Below the pieces are notes generated by a model that was not told the DNA's origin, searched no databases, and worked only from the letters and a program-made list of their open reading frames with translations. A stretch of 23,723 bases of DNA from CAZHDB01 sp964531225 (GTDB lineage: Archaea > Thermoproteota > Thermoprotei_A > Sulfolobales > Desulfurococcaceae), in the NCBI GenBank assembly GCA_964531225.1, contig CAZHDB010000025.1, positions 1-23,723 on the forward strand, written 5' to 3'. A program made the translations under genes and the position numbers. Of the stretch, positions 1 to 8,478 are shown in pieces (within the stretch, counting starts at the first letter, position 1; each line of letters starts with the position of its first letter).

Positions 1-993
1 TTCCTTGGAGCAAGAAAGTCTAGTAGAAGCTATGATCCATTTACACCATTAGGTCTTGCCGATCCATTTTATGGTACATATACAGAGAGTCTAGATTGGA
101 GAATGATACCAGTAGTAGTTACTGATCCAAGCATTGCAGGAGTGTATATGATTTCAAGATGGAGCACAGGTTATGCAACTTCACTAGAGGTTCTTGTAGT
201 ACCTCCTGGAGGCGCCTATTTGCCTGATGGACGCGATCAAAGCTTCGCTGCATTTAAATTAGGACCTGGCCTTGGACATGTGTATAATCCATCACTAACT
301 GATCAGTATCGTGGAAGATTAAGGCTCTATATACCAGTTAAATGGAGCCTGCCATTAAGAGACTTTGTACTATGGTATTACTATAGCGTTGATCTAACAG
401 ATTACCAAGTAAGTGAGTCATGGGATTACATATTCTACTATAAGCCAGCTTACCATCCAGGCTTATATAGGATCTTCATAACATATGGTAGTTATAGTGG
501 CTGGAAAATACATGACCCCGTTGGAATTAGGCTTGTTGTTGTACGTAGCATGTCTACAACAAGCTATACGCCAGATAACAACAACGCCGTGTTGATTACA
601 ACAACATATAAAGCTGCAGCTTATGCTCCATTCCTATATGCAGCTTTATATGTATTCTCTAATGTAAGCTATACAGTATATGACAGCGAATATACTCTAG
701 CACCTCTAGGAACATATGGTGTTTATGGCGGTAATAACTATGGAGTATATCTTGTACACTATGATTATGGATACTACCTAGGATACAGTGTTGTTGGTAC
801 GGAGTTAACTGTATCATACTATGTAGAGACAGAATCTCTACCAGCTGAGGTAGATACTGCATTGGTAACTTGGGAGTATCCATGGCATGCAAGTGGATTC
901 TACTACTACAATACAACAGGTGGATACTTAATTAAAGGAGAAATAATATATGGTGCAGTAATATCATCTTCAATAACACTAACCAGTGGATAA
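1..993 (+). CDS. Tyrosine-rich probable cell-surface protein, C-terminal part (5' end outside window)
   Basis: The frame is open from base 1, so this is the C-terminal ~330 residues of a longer protein; the ATG at 103 is probably internal. The visible part is strikingly rich in tyrosine (about 42 Tyr in the last 296 residues, ~14%), with clusters such as WYYY, FYY and FYYY. It is also rich in Gly, Ser, Thr and Val, poor in Lys, and has no cysteine. The alternating hydrophobic and polar pattern suggests beta structure. No transmembrane anchor is seen at the C-terminus, which ends in a Ser/Thr-rich stretch. Such composition is common in secreted or S-layer-associated proteins of hyperthermophilic Crenarchaeota, but I do not recognise a family. 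It is convergent with the aminopeptidase gene downstream, only 18 bases away. The surface location is inference; the coding call itself is firm. Confidence 0.75.
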   Translation, partial: FLGARKSSRSYDPFTPLGLADPFYGTYTESLDWRMIPVVVTDPSIAGVYMISRWSTGYATSLEVLVVPPGGAYLPDGRDQSFAAFKLGPGLGHVYNPSLTDQYRGRLRLYIPVKWSLPLRDFVLWYYYSVDLTDYQVSESWDYIFYYKPAYHPGLYRIFITYGSYSGWKIHDPVGIRLVVVRSMSTTSYTPDNNNAVLITTTYKAAAYAPFLYAALYVFSNVSYTVYDSEYTLAPLGTYGVYGGNNYGVYLVHYDYGYYLGYSVVGTELTVSYYVETESLPAEVDTALVTWEYPWHASGFYYYNTTGGYLIKGEIIYGAVISSSITLTSG

Positions 994-1011
994 AATATAT
1001 TTTAATAAAAA

Positions 1012-2808
1012 TTATTTTTTAATTAAACCCTTCTCCATAAGCCACTCATTAACCACGCCTAATACCTTCTTTATACATCCAATGCCTTCAGCACCATAAC
1101 ATCTAAATTTACTTATATCAACTAGTTCCTCTGCAACAAAGGACTCAATTATATCATTAATTCCATGCAGTCCATTTAAGTAAGCTGGATAATACGTAGA
1201 AATGAGCATTGATAATGGTTTGTACTTCTGTACAAGCTTATAGATCCCTAAATCACGCTCCTTACAATATGTTCTAATAGATACATGAGAGATACCAATA
1301 TATCTAGGATAATCAGTACAACAAGGCCTTTCTATGTATAGAAGGCCTTTGTTCTCAATCCAGATAACGGCCTTCTTCAGAGAATTTCCAAGGAGCTTCG
1401 ATATCCTTGATTCAACAAAGGATCTATCAAGCCCTCTCTTGACAGCTTCCATGGCATACCATGTTATTAGATTGCCAAAGTAGTTTTTAACATAATCAGA
1501 TAATCCTCTAATAATTGACGGATTCAATGACATGGAAAGAGCCAAAGATGAGGCTAAACCGATCATATAAAGTTCCTTATATCCTATAGTGTCTGGCGTG
1601 TCAAGATCTGTGTGATAATTAAGACTGGGCCATTCATTAAGCATTACACCCTCAATATTATTTATTAGGAACACGTCATGATCGCTTCCATTACCATACG
1701 ATGTTTCATCAAATCTTATATTACCTACTGCAGGCTGTCCATGAAAGGTTCTAGAGGTTGTATAAACATATTCTATAGCCAGCCTTACTAAAGGTGTTAA
1801 TGCACCCATGTATTCAATCATACTCCTTATAATATGAAGTGATGAACCAGTTATATCCTGCTTAGATCCAACCATATCGAGATTGAGTACTCCTACAACT
1901 TTCTCAGCAGGCAATATCCTGTTCTTAAATAATGCTATAGTTCCAGTATATTCCGGGACCCAATATAGACACAGCCTAGTATTAGCATCAATTTTATTAA
2001 AGATCCTTGACAACGCAACTGCGTTACCAGCTAGGGTCGCCGAACCACTTGCATTATCATGAGCTCCTGGCTTAGGATGACATATATGAGCTATTCCAGC
2101 TATAATGTATTCTCCATCGCCTAAGCACGTCTCTAATATGGGAAGACCTTTTTCATGAATATCTATACCTATATTCCATTCAATACTTATTCTAGAACCA
2201 CCAACTGTTTTAGTTATGAGTCTAGACACTAGCTTATACGGTAATGTAATAACTGGAATCAATGCTTTCTTCCAATCTTCAGGTGTAAAGAATAGGCCGG
2301 TATATGGTACACCTAATGGATTTCTTGAAGGACTATACCAGACAATGGCCTTAAATCCCTTCTCTACTGCTTTATCATAGATCAGATAAGGACTATCACT
2401 AGTTAATAGAACATCTCCATCTAAGCCTTCAAGTTTATCTATACCTCCTAAAACGATTTTACCCGAACCACTTCCCCCAGGACTATGAGCAGCAACTAGT
2501 GTTGGATGCTCTATAGTATTATATTTAGCAATAACTTTCTCGTCTTCTTTTACAACTACTTCGCCGAATTTTAGATCCCATCCGATTGGTGCAGTTGTAA
2601 GGCCCAGCTTCTCTCCATTCGCGACGGTATAAATCTTGGTTTCAAGACCGTTGTTTTCTAGAAATTCCTTTACCTCGTTTACTGCATTCAATATTCCAGT
2701 CGATCCCTGTAATCTATGATGAATACTTATTCTAGTGAGTAATGAGTATGTTTCGGCCAAAGGATAGTTTTCTTTAATAAGGTTGAGTAAATCGTTAATA
2801 CTAGTCAT
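1012..2808 (-). CDS. Clan MH zinc aminopeptidase (M28/DUF4910-like) with PA-like insert
   Basis: About 598 residues starting with MTSINDLL. The core carries metal-binding motifs of the M28/DUF4910 class: HICHP, then HDNASGSA (Asp ligand), WVPEYTG (Glu), NLDMVG (Asp) and NYHTDLDTPD (His). These are ligands His244, Asp251, Glu286, Asp311 and His399 in this numbering. An insert around residues 100-220 (DGDVLLTSDSPYLIYDKA, then KAIVWYSP) resembles the PA-like domain that sits before the catalytic domain in this group. The expected role is removal of N-terminal residues from peptides, probably in the cytoplasm since no signal peptide is visible; this suits a peptide-fermenting organism. An upstream ATG at 2844 would add 12 residues but overlaps the divergent gene, so I prefer 2808. 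The exact peptidase subfamily is less certain than the fold. Confidence 0.82.
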   Translation of the reverse strand: MTSINDLLNLIKENYPLAETYSLLTRISIHHRLQGSTGILNAVNEVKEFLENNGLETKIYTVANGEKLGLTTAPIGWDLKFGEVVVKEDEKVIAKYNTIEHPTLVAAHSPGGSGSGKIVLGGIDKLEGLDGDVLLTSDSPYLIYDKAVEKGFKAIVWYSPSRNPLGVPYTGLFFTPEDWKKALIPVITLPYKLVSRLITKTVGGSRISIEWNIGIDIHEKGLPILETCLGDGEYIIAGIAHICHPKPGAHDNASGSATLAGNAVALSRIFNKIDANTRLCLYWVPEYTGTIALFKNRILPAEKVVGVLNLDMVGSKQDITGSSLHIIRSMIEYMGALTPLVRLAIEYVYTTSRTFHGQPAVGNIRFDETSYGNGSDHDVFLINNIEGVMLNEWPSLNYHTDLDTPDTIGYKELYMIGLASSLALSMSLNPSIIRGLSDYVKNYFGNLITWYAMEAVKRGLDRSFVESRISKLLGNSLKKAVIWIENKGLLYIERPCCTDYPRYIGISHVSIRTYCKERDLGIYKLVQKYKPLSMLISTYYPAYLNGLHGINDIIESFVAEELVDISKFRCYGAEGIGCIKKVLGVVNEWLMEKGLIKK

Positions 2809-2844
2809 TAGAATACCACACTCCGGAGATATCTGGTGGTACAT

Positions 2845-3312
2845 TTGGAGACTATCTATTTGCTAGTATTAATATTACTTGCTTTAGCACCTGGTTTAGA
2901 AGCAAGAATAGCTATTCCATACGGACTCATCTATGGCTTCAACCCCTTAGCGGTATTCATACTATCATATATGTTCAGTACTTTGCCTTCAATTCCAATA
3001 ATATACTCTCTGAGTTGGGCTGAGAGTAGAGTTGTTAATAAGATAGATTTCCTAAAGAAAATATACACATGGAGTATTAATAGAATAAGAAATAGAGCTG
3101 AAAAAATTAGAAAAAGCCGATACATATACATAGCACTACTTCTTTATGTAGCTATACCATTACCTTTGACCGGTGTCTGGACGGGAAGTTTAATAGCCTA
3201 TCTCTTAGGACTCGATAGAATTAAATCGATAATATCAATAGCTTTAGGTAATGTTATTGCAGCTTTATTGGTAATATTGTCTGTTCTTGGAGTACTAGTC
3301 CTTCTATATTAG
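2845..3312 (+). CDS. Small integral membrane protein, PF06695 'small multidrug export'-like
   Basis: About 155 residues with three to four hydrophobic segments: the first ~20 residues, ~28-52, ~93-110 and ~115-155. Recognisable features are the EARIAIPYGLIYG segment near the N-terminus, and PLPLTGVWTGSLIAYLLG followed by a glycine/asparagine-containing helix (ALGNVIAALL). This pattern matches the PF06695 family, named 'putative small multidrug export protein' although transport has not been firmly shown for the family. A basic loop (RNRAEKIRKSR) lies between the two halves. Start choice: GGTG at 2835-2838 acts as a Shine-Dalgarno site six bases before a TTG at 2845. The GTG at 2836 lies inside that site and is the alternative start. 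The gene is divergent from the aminopeptidase, with only about 36 bases between the chosen starts. Confidence 0.75.
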   Translation: METIYLLVLILLALAPGLEARIAIPYGLIYGFNPLAVFILSYMFSTLPSIPIIYSLSWAESRVVNKIDFLKKIYTWSINRIRNRAEKIRKSRYIYIALLLYVAIPLPLTGVWTGSLIAYLLGLDRIKSIISIALGNVIAALLVILSVLGVLVLLY

Positions 3313-3386
3313 AGCTCTCCTATACCATGTATCCTAGGGTCTTTAAGGGTATCTAAATCACAACTATTATTCTGGTGTTTGTAGAT

Positions 3387-3926
3387 ATGGCTGAGACCAT
3401 AGAGTCTAGTCAGACTATAATCTCCTACCAAGAGACAAAAGATCTCCTATATGCAGTAGCAGGGTTATTATCAATAACATCTGCATACCACGACATAGTT
3501 AATGATATACGAGAAAAAAAGAGAATAAAGTATGTCATAAAAGGACTTGTTGATAAATGGCTTGAAACATTATCGCCAGTTCCATATATTAATGGATTAA
3601 CTGACGAACTATCCAGAATTGTTAGAAGAAAATTATGGGAAATAATACCTGACATTACAGAGTATCTATTTGAAAGAATTCTTATAGAAACAATCATATT
3701 TAAATATAAAGCCCTATCAGGAGACGATGAAATTGTATTAGAGACTTTAGCTGATACACTACGCATGCACTCAATATTACTTCTTGAAAGTCTCCATGGT
3801 TCATGGATTGACTGGAACAAATACCCAGTAATTAAGGACATAATCTGGGGAACTGATGGTGCAAGTACTAGAATACAAAAGCTAGCATCGGTAATTGCTA
3901 TATCATTAGTTTTATCAACTAATTAA
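3387..3926 (+). CDS. Hypothetical helical protein
   Basis: About 180 residues, beginning MAETIESSQ. The start is chosen because GGTG at 3374-3377 lies nine bases upstream; a GTG at 3375 lies inside that site. The protein is predicted mostly alpha-helical, with mixed charge, and with hydrophobic stretches too short or too interrupted for clear membrane spans. The C-terminal LASVIAISLVLS could be a buried or weakly membrane-associated helix. A central KGLVDKWLETLSPVPYINGL segment and a YLFERILIETIIFKYK helix are visible. I do not recognise a family. It lies between two membrane-protein genes on the same strand and has the same leader layout (TCTGGTG nine bases before ATG) as the next gene. Confidence 0.65.
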   Translation: MAETIESSQTIISYQETKDLLYAVAGLLSITSAYHDIVNDIREKKRIKYVIKGLVDKWLETLSPVPYINGLTDELSRIVRRKLWEIIPDITEYLFERILIETIIFKYKALSGDDEIVLETLADTLRMHSILLLESLHGSWIDWNKYPVIKDIIWGTDGASTRIQKLASVIAISLVLSTN

Positions 3927-3988
3927 AACATTATAGGTAAGATTATTAGTTTAAACCACCCGTTATTCTATTTCTGGTGTATAGTATA

Positions 3989-5095
3989 ATGTGTTCAGAA
4001 TCTATTAGTCTCCGTGATCCAAGAATACTTAATCTCATAATAATGGTCGTTGGTGTGCTAGTAATAGCGTTTTTCTCAGGATATTTAATCTATATAGGGT
4101 ATACCACAGAGTACATTCATCTCTATCCACTAGATAAGAGTCAGACAATAGTTCTACCATTTAAGCTTGAGAATATTGTTGCCATATACGATCTTAAAAG
4201 TAATCAGTATGAGGCCTCATCAATACTTATATTAAACGGATTAACATCATCCATAAGCTTAGTCGGATCTAATACTTCATATGCCATGATCTATTCGAGA
4301 GGTATTGATATATACTTAATGGTAATCTCCATATTATCTATAATTACTTATATTACCGGATATATTAAGTTCTCTAAACTCCGCCTAGGTATGATGAGAG
4401 TTGTGTATAGCATATTGTTTCTCGTAATTATACTTATTGTTCTCGGCTCATCATTATTATATATTAGCTTCAATAAAACACCATCATCACTTGTAACACA
4501 GGACACTATAGAAAAGCCTATAAAATTTAAGCTTTCTAAGCCAATAAAATTAAATGTGACATTAAATCTTGGTGGAAGACCTTATAATGGTACAGTTCTA
4601 TTGTATAACATAGATCGTGTTAAGGATAGAACGCTAATCCATATAGAATCAGATAAGACAATATTTGTGGTAGCTGTATCATATATTATATCAGGCGATC
4701 TCAAGTTAAAGCCTCTTGACAACATAACTAGAGAGTATACTGGATATGTCTATTTACCGGACAATATTAAGGAAGGAAATCTACTCCTAATATATGATGC
4801 AACCGGATATAATGCCACAATTACTTATATGAAAATAGGGTTTATAGAAGTACACAGACCTGATCCTTATCTATTATTGACACCTGCATTAGGATTACTA
4901 GTCATTATTATAATCATATCGATATTTCCTAAAATATATACTAGAAAGAATAAGTCTAAATCATCTCTTCAGGAATCTTCCCAGGATATACATATCTCTG
5001 AGGAGGCCAGAGACCAGTCTTTTGAAGAAGTTTTACAACATGACGATAAAGAATTACATATTCCCAATCAACCTCTGTTAAAGCAGGGTGAATAG
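3989..5095 (+). CDS. Membrane protein with four TM helices and an antisense-overlapping cytoplasmic tail
   Basis: About 368 residues from the ATG at 3989, with GGTG at 3976-3979 nine bases upstream. Hydrophobic helices are IIMVVGVLVIAFFSGYLIYI near the N-terminus, a pair in the middle (YLMVISILSIITYITGYI and YSILFLVIILIVLGSSLLYI), and LLLTPALGLLVIIIIISIF near residue 310. Between the third and fourth lies a ~150-residue domain with N-glycosylation-type sites (NVT, NGT, NIT, NAT), probably outside the cell. The last ~45 residues are hydrophilic and rich in Ser, Gln, Glu and Asp, and are encoded opposite the end of the radical SAM gene (4956-5095). No family recognised; a role at the cell surface is inference. 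Confidence 0.7.
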   Translation: MCSESISLRDPRILNLIIMVVGVLVIAFFSGYLIYIGYTTEYIHLYPLDKSQTIVLPFKLENIVAIYDLKSNQYEASSILILNGLTSSISLVGSNTSYAMIYSRGIDIYLMVISILSIITYITGYIKFSKLRLGMMRVVYSILFLVIILIVLGSSLLYISFNKTPSSLVTQDTIEKPIKFKLSKPIKLNVTLNLGGRPYNGTVLLYNIDRVKDRTLIHIESDKTIFVVAVSYIISGDLKLKPLDNITREYTGYVYLPDNIKEGNLLLIYDATGYNATITYMKIGFIEVHRPDPYLLLTPALGLLVIIIIISIFPKIYTRKNKSKSSLQESSQDIHISEEARDQSFEEVLQHDDKELHIPNQPLLKQGE

Positions 5096-5729
5096 TTCTA
5101 AGTTTTTCTAAAAACCACTTTATATCCTCGTCTCGGCTCCAACCAATCATTGCAGCAGGATAAACTTGTTCTCCTGGCCTTAAACCGTAATCCACAAGAT
5201 TCTTTAAAGCATTTAGTTGTAGATACCAAGCCTCCTTTTTTGCACCCGTTAAGTAATGGAATTCTTCAGGAGTTACCCCCTTAAAAGAAACTCTAACAAT
5301 CAATCTAGAATACTTGGTAAGTTCCTCTGCATAATCTGCATATGCGCCAAGCAGTATACCATTGGTTTCAAGGATGAAATTGTATCCATGATCAGTTACG
5401 TATTCGATAATATAAATAAGGTGTTTTCTAGTTATAGTTGGTTCAGCACCGGTTAAACGTAAGAATCTCAGCTTGTATTTATCAGCCATATAGATAAGCT
5501 TTTCAGCAGCTCTAAATGGATCATACCACCGTCCTCTCAGTGGATTATCGCGAAAATACCAGGCCCAACAGAAGCGACAGACAAGATTACATCCAATAAC
5601 ATCGGCTGATGCAATACCGCCATACCATCGGTCTTTCCGGAAACGAAAATAAAGTCTCTCTTCTATACCATTTTTAGCCCTAGACACTACTTTGTATATT
5701 CTTTTAGATAAGTCGAGAGGATCATACAT
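4956..5729 (-). CDS. Radical SAM domain protein
   Basis: 257 residues. The cluster-binding motif CNLVCRFC (Cys47, Cys51, Cys54) ligates the [4Fe-4S] cluster that cleaves S-adenosylmethionine. TGAEPT at ~93-98 corresponds to the GGEP strand of the radical SAM barrel, and ILETNG follows it. There are only three cysteines in the whole protein, so no extra SPASM/Twitch-type clusters are expected. Basic and aromatic residues before the motif (FRFRKDRWYGG) may bind substrate. The substrate is unknown. It is the last gene of an operon with the VWA and MoxR genes (20 bases after the VWA stop), so a joint role in assembling or modifying a protein complex is plausible but inferred. GAGGAAAA upstream of the ATG serves as ribosome-binding site. 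Its 3' end overlaps the convergent membrane-protein gene by 140 bases. Confidence 0.85.
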   Translation of the reverse strand: MYDPLDLSKRIYKVVSRAKNGIEERLYFRFRKDRWYGGIASADVIGCNLVCRFCWAWYFRDNPLRGRWYDPFRAAEKLIYMADKYKLRFLRLTGAEPTITRKHLIYIIEYVTDHGYNFILETNGILLGAYADYAEELTKYSRLIVRVSFKGVTPEEFHYLTGAKKEAWYLQLNALKNLVDYGLRPGEQVYPAAMIGWSRDEDIKWFLEKLRTIHPALTEVDWEYVILYRHVVKLLQKTGLWPPQRYVYPGKIPEEMI

Positions 5730-5749
5730 TAGGTTTTCCTCAAAACTAA

Positions 5750-7081
5750 TTAAGCCTCAACTACTTGTAACATATCTTCTTTACTTAACTTTGTAACCGT
5801 AAAGTACTTTGCCGAGATCTTCCGTAAACTCTTATTATCACCTAAAATCATCACTGTTATAAGCCTCGCCTTAGACTTCTTTAGATTATATGCTACTAAT
5901 TGCTCAGCTATTCGATCGACACCATCAGTTATTAATACTATATCGCTAGTCTCCCTAACAATCCCGCTTCGTATATCATTCGTAGCTAGTATTATTGCAC
6001 GTGAAATATCCGTACCCCCACTTCCCTTTACACGAGCTATATATTCCAATAACTTTAGGACTTGTTTAGCCTTAGGCTTCTTATCGATCTTAGCTAATGG
6101 ATATGGCACACTATCAAAGAATCTAAAGTAAAATTCACGATGCTCCTTCACAGCTCTCATATAAAGACTTAAAACTACTGCTTTAGCCCAAGTCATCTTA
6201 ATACCATCCATACTTCCGGATTTATCCAGTAAACAATATAATGGGCCTAGACTTTGGGTCAATACCTTTTGGTATAACAACAACTTTCCTTCTAATAGCC
6301 TTAAATAAAATATTTCGTCTGGTAATGCAAGGGTTGATGTAACAATTCTTTCAATATCCTTACCAAGTTCATAACCAGTTATTTCACCATGCTTATATCT
6401 CTGTGTTTTACGAGAAATACTTATTGTCCATGGCTTAATGCCCACAAGTAATTCAAGTACCTTTTTAACTTCAGTATTTCTTGCCAATCTTATTAATTGT
6501 GGAGCATATTCCTCATAAGCCATCATACTAACTGTTCCTGGCTGTTCGCCTTCAACAAGATTACGTAGTTTTTTAACATTTTCTACATCACTCGTAGCTG
6601 TGGCCATAGCTCTTTCAACACTCTTTTTAATACCGTTTTCGAGATCGTCGTTGACTTCGCCCTTCATAAAGCTTTGAATGAGCCTATTATCTTCCTTCAA
6701 CTTCTCAAGCTGATTTTGGAGTTCTGTAATAAATACCCCTGCTGCAACACTACTTAGTAAATTGTCTGCCACAGTTCGACTTCTGAGATCATGTACATAA
6801 GCTGATCTAAGCATTGAGTCTATGATCTTATACGATATAAGCCTATTCCGCGGAATAGCCTTAAGATCCTCCATTATTGGATAAGGTAAATAAAATATAT
6901 AAAATATGTCTATAGCTGTATATACATCTAAATTCACCTTTTTCTTATTTGATAATATTGAAACTAGTCTAAGAACCTTAGAACCACGGTATTTTACAAC
7001 AGGGTCATTATAATTTACACTCCTTAAAACTCCCTTGTCGATTTTCTCTAAATGATCAAATAATGCCTGGGGCAATCTCAT
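5750..7081 (-). CDS. VWA-domain protein, ViaA/CoxE-like
   Basis: About 443 residues. The C-terminal third is a von Willebrand A domain with an intact metal-binding MIDAS site: DKSGSM (Asp286, Ser288, Ser290), the Thr of GSGGTD (~357) and the Asp of LITDG (~386). The N-terminal ~270 residues are helical, with a charged, coiled-coil-like stretch around 120-180 (LQNQLEKLKEDNRLIQS). This is the domain order of ViaA, which works with the AAA+ ATPase RavA; here a RavA-like gene lies four to five bases upstream on the same strand. The pair is expected to act as a chaperone-like machine on a partner protein, with the VWA domain recruiting it. The start could be ATG at 7081 (MRLPQ) or GTG at 7090. Family assignment is strong at the fold level; the client is unknown. 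Confidence 0.85.
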   Translation of the reverse strand: MRLPQALFDHLEKIDKGVLRSVNYNDPVVKYRGSKVLRLVSILSNKKKVNLDVYTAIDIFYIFYLPYPIMEDLKAIPRNRLISYKIIDSMLRSAYVHDLRSRTVADNLLSSVAAGVFITELQNQLEKLKEDNRLIQSFMKGEVNDDLENGIKKSVERAMATATSDVENVKKLRNLVEGEQPGTVSMMAYEEYAPQLIRLARNTEVKKVLELLVGIKPWTISISRKTQRYKHGEITGYELGKDIERIVTSTLALPDEIFYLRLLEGKLLLYQKVLTQSLGPLYCLLDKSGSMDGIKMTWAKAVVLSLYMRAVKEHREFYFRFFDSVPYPLAKIDKKPKAKQVLKLLEYIARVKGSGGTDISRAIILATNDIRSGIVRETSDIVLITDGVDRIAEQLVAYNLKKSKARLITVMILGDNKSLRKISAKYFTVTKLSKEDMLQVVEA

Positions 7082-7095
7082 AATACCCACAAATA

Positions 7096-8241
7096 TTATA
7101 TCCCAAGTTTTCTCCTGATTAACGTAATAACATCACCTATTTCAGCAAGTACATCAAGTGCTTTCCTGCGCACGACTTCATCTCCTGTTTCTTCCGCTAT
7201 TCTACGAACTTTATCACGTACTGATTCAAAACTTCGTAGATAATCAACTAGTCTGGGCTCAAACTCGGTAATACCTATAATATACTGCTTTGCCTCACGT
7301 ACATTAGCTTCTATTTCAGCAAGTTCACGCAAATACTTTTCAGAAGCTTTTATCTCATCCATTAATATAGCTGTCACCTGTTCAGCTTCTTCACGATCTC
7401 TTGGCGCTACTATTTTTAAAACTAATAAATCATCTTCTGTAGCAACCATCCTCTCGTCAAGTAGAGCTGAAGCAGCAATTGCCTTTAACGCTTTCCCCTT
7501 TCTACGATCAGTTATGTGTATTCCATGATCTTCTAAAATAGCGTATAACTTTACTAATTTCTCCTTAATCCCCGAAAGATCTACTTCAAACAATAATTTA
7601 TTCAAATGCCTTATATGATCCAGTGAAAGAACTGGTTCAGCTTTCGTATAAAAACCAGCTTCAATATTCCATACAGCATCTAATAACTCCATCCACTTAT
7701 CCTCACTTACTGGTTTAACAAAATGTCTATAGAGAAAACGGTCATATAAGGCCTGTAGCTCGGGTTCATCCGGGACCCTATTACTTGCGGCAATCATAGT
7801 CCATAATGGAACTTTAATCTCACTATACCCGTCATATAATATACGTTCATTCATAATAGTTAAGAACATATTCAATATGGCTGAATTAGCGTTAAATATT
7901 TCATCTATAAATGCTATCTCGGCCTCTGGAAGTTTATTAGTTGTAATTCTTACATAGACCCCCTTCTTTAAAGCATTTATATCAAGCGGGCCAAAAAGCT
8001 CATCTGGTTCAGTAAACTTAGTTAATAAGTACTTAAAGAATCTTGCATTAATCAATTCAGCAGCACGTCTAGCCATAGCCGATTTAGCAACACCAGGTTC
8101 CCCAATCAATACAATATGTTCGCCTGAAATAATTGACAAAGCTAATGCTCTGGCCTCTTCCTCACGTCCTACAAAAGGTCTACTTAACTCCTCAACGAAT
8201 CTGTGGGCTAGGTGTAATAGTTCACTGATTCCTTTAGACAT
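7096..8241 (-). CDS. MoxR-family AAA+ ATPase, RavA-like
   Basis: About 381 residues. Walker A is GEPGVAKS (residues ~47-54), Walker B FIDEI (~111-115), sensor 1 is the Asn of AASN (~154), and an arginine finger is likely in ALYDRFLYR (~168). Features typical of the RavA branch of MoxR are visible: FVGREEEARALALSIISGEH at the N-terminus, YLLTKFTEPDELFGPLDI, and LPEAEIAFIDEIFNANSAIL. The C-terminal region has a helical lid (DRRKGKALKAIAASALLDER) and a long charged helical segment from ~280. It likely remodels or loads a client protein with the VWA partner encoded next. The ATG at 8241 is preferred because GGTG (8251-8254 on the plus numbering) lies nine bases upstream and contains the GTG that would otherwise extend the protein by four residues. 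Confidence 0.9.
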   Translation of the reverse strand: MSKGISELLHLAHRFVEELSRPFVGREEEARALALSIISGEHIVLIGEPGVAKSAMARRAAELINARFFKYLLTKFTEPDELFGPLDINALKKGVYVRITTNKLPEAEIAFIDEIFNANSAILNMFLTIMNERILYDGYSEIKVPLWTMIAASNRVPDEPELQALYDRFLYRHFVKPVSEDKWMELLDAVWNIEAGFYTKAEPVLSLDHIRHLNKLLFEVDLSGIKEKLVKLYAILEDHGIHITDRRKGKALKAIAASALLDERMVATEDDLLVLKIVAPRDREEAEQVTAILMDEIKASEKYLRELAEIEANVREAKQYIIGITEFEPRLVDYLRSFESVRDKVRRIAEETGDEVVRRKALDVLAEIGDVITLIRRKLGI

Positions 8242-8388
8242 TACTCTAAACACCTAACTGTAGATATCATAAACACATCGTCCCTTATAGATATTCACTC
8301 TATAAGCTAACTTGTAGAGGTACAGATAAAAATAAAAACCCCGGTTGATCGACAGATGCATATATTAGATTGACCAATGAATATGTGA

Positions 8389-8437
8389 AAAATAGATGAA
8401 GAACTCGGTTTTAGCTGAAAGGAAAATAGATGAAGAA
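8389..8437 (+). repeat. Two-copy 15-bp direct repeat in intergenic region
   Basis: A 15-bp sequence (AAAATAGATGAAGAA) occurs at 8389-8403 and again at 8423-8437, offset by 34 bases. It lies in the 225-base gap upstream of the MoxR gene and downstream of the small minus-strand gene. Each copy is followed 15 bases after its GATGA by CTGA (8415-8418) or CAGA (8449-8452), which recalls a degenerate C/D box RNA. The guide length, spacer and last box do not fit the consensus well. It could equally be a regulatory repeat or a duplication. Confidence 0.45.
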
Positions 8438-8478
8438 GAGTTGCTCAGCAGATTACTTCAAACTATAATTATAAATGA

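Noticed and set aside
2809..2844. Longer start for the aminopeptidase (ATG at 2844)
   Set aside because: It would overlap the divergent membrane-protein gene and has no ribosome-binding site; the ATG at 2808 fits better.
3425..3841. Minus-strand open frame of 138 codons
   Set aside because: Lies opposite the 3387-3926 gene, has Ser-rich antisense-like composition and no start signals.
4205..4255. C/D-like motifs on the minus strand (two GATGA and one CTGA)
   Set aside because: Guide would be only 9 bases, D' is missing and the region is coding on the other strand.
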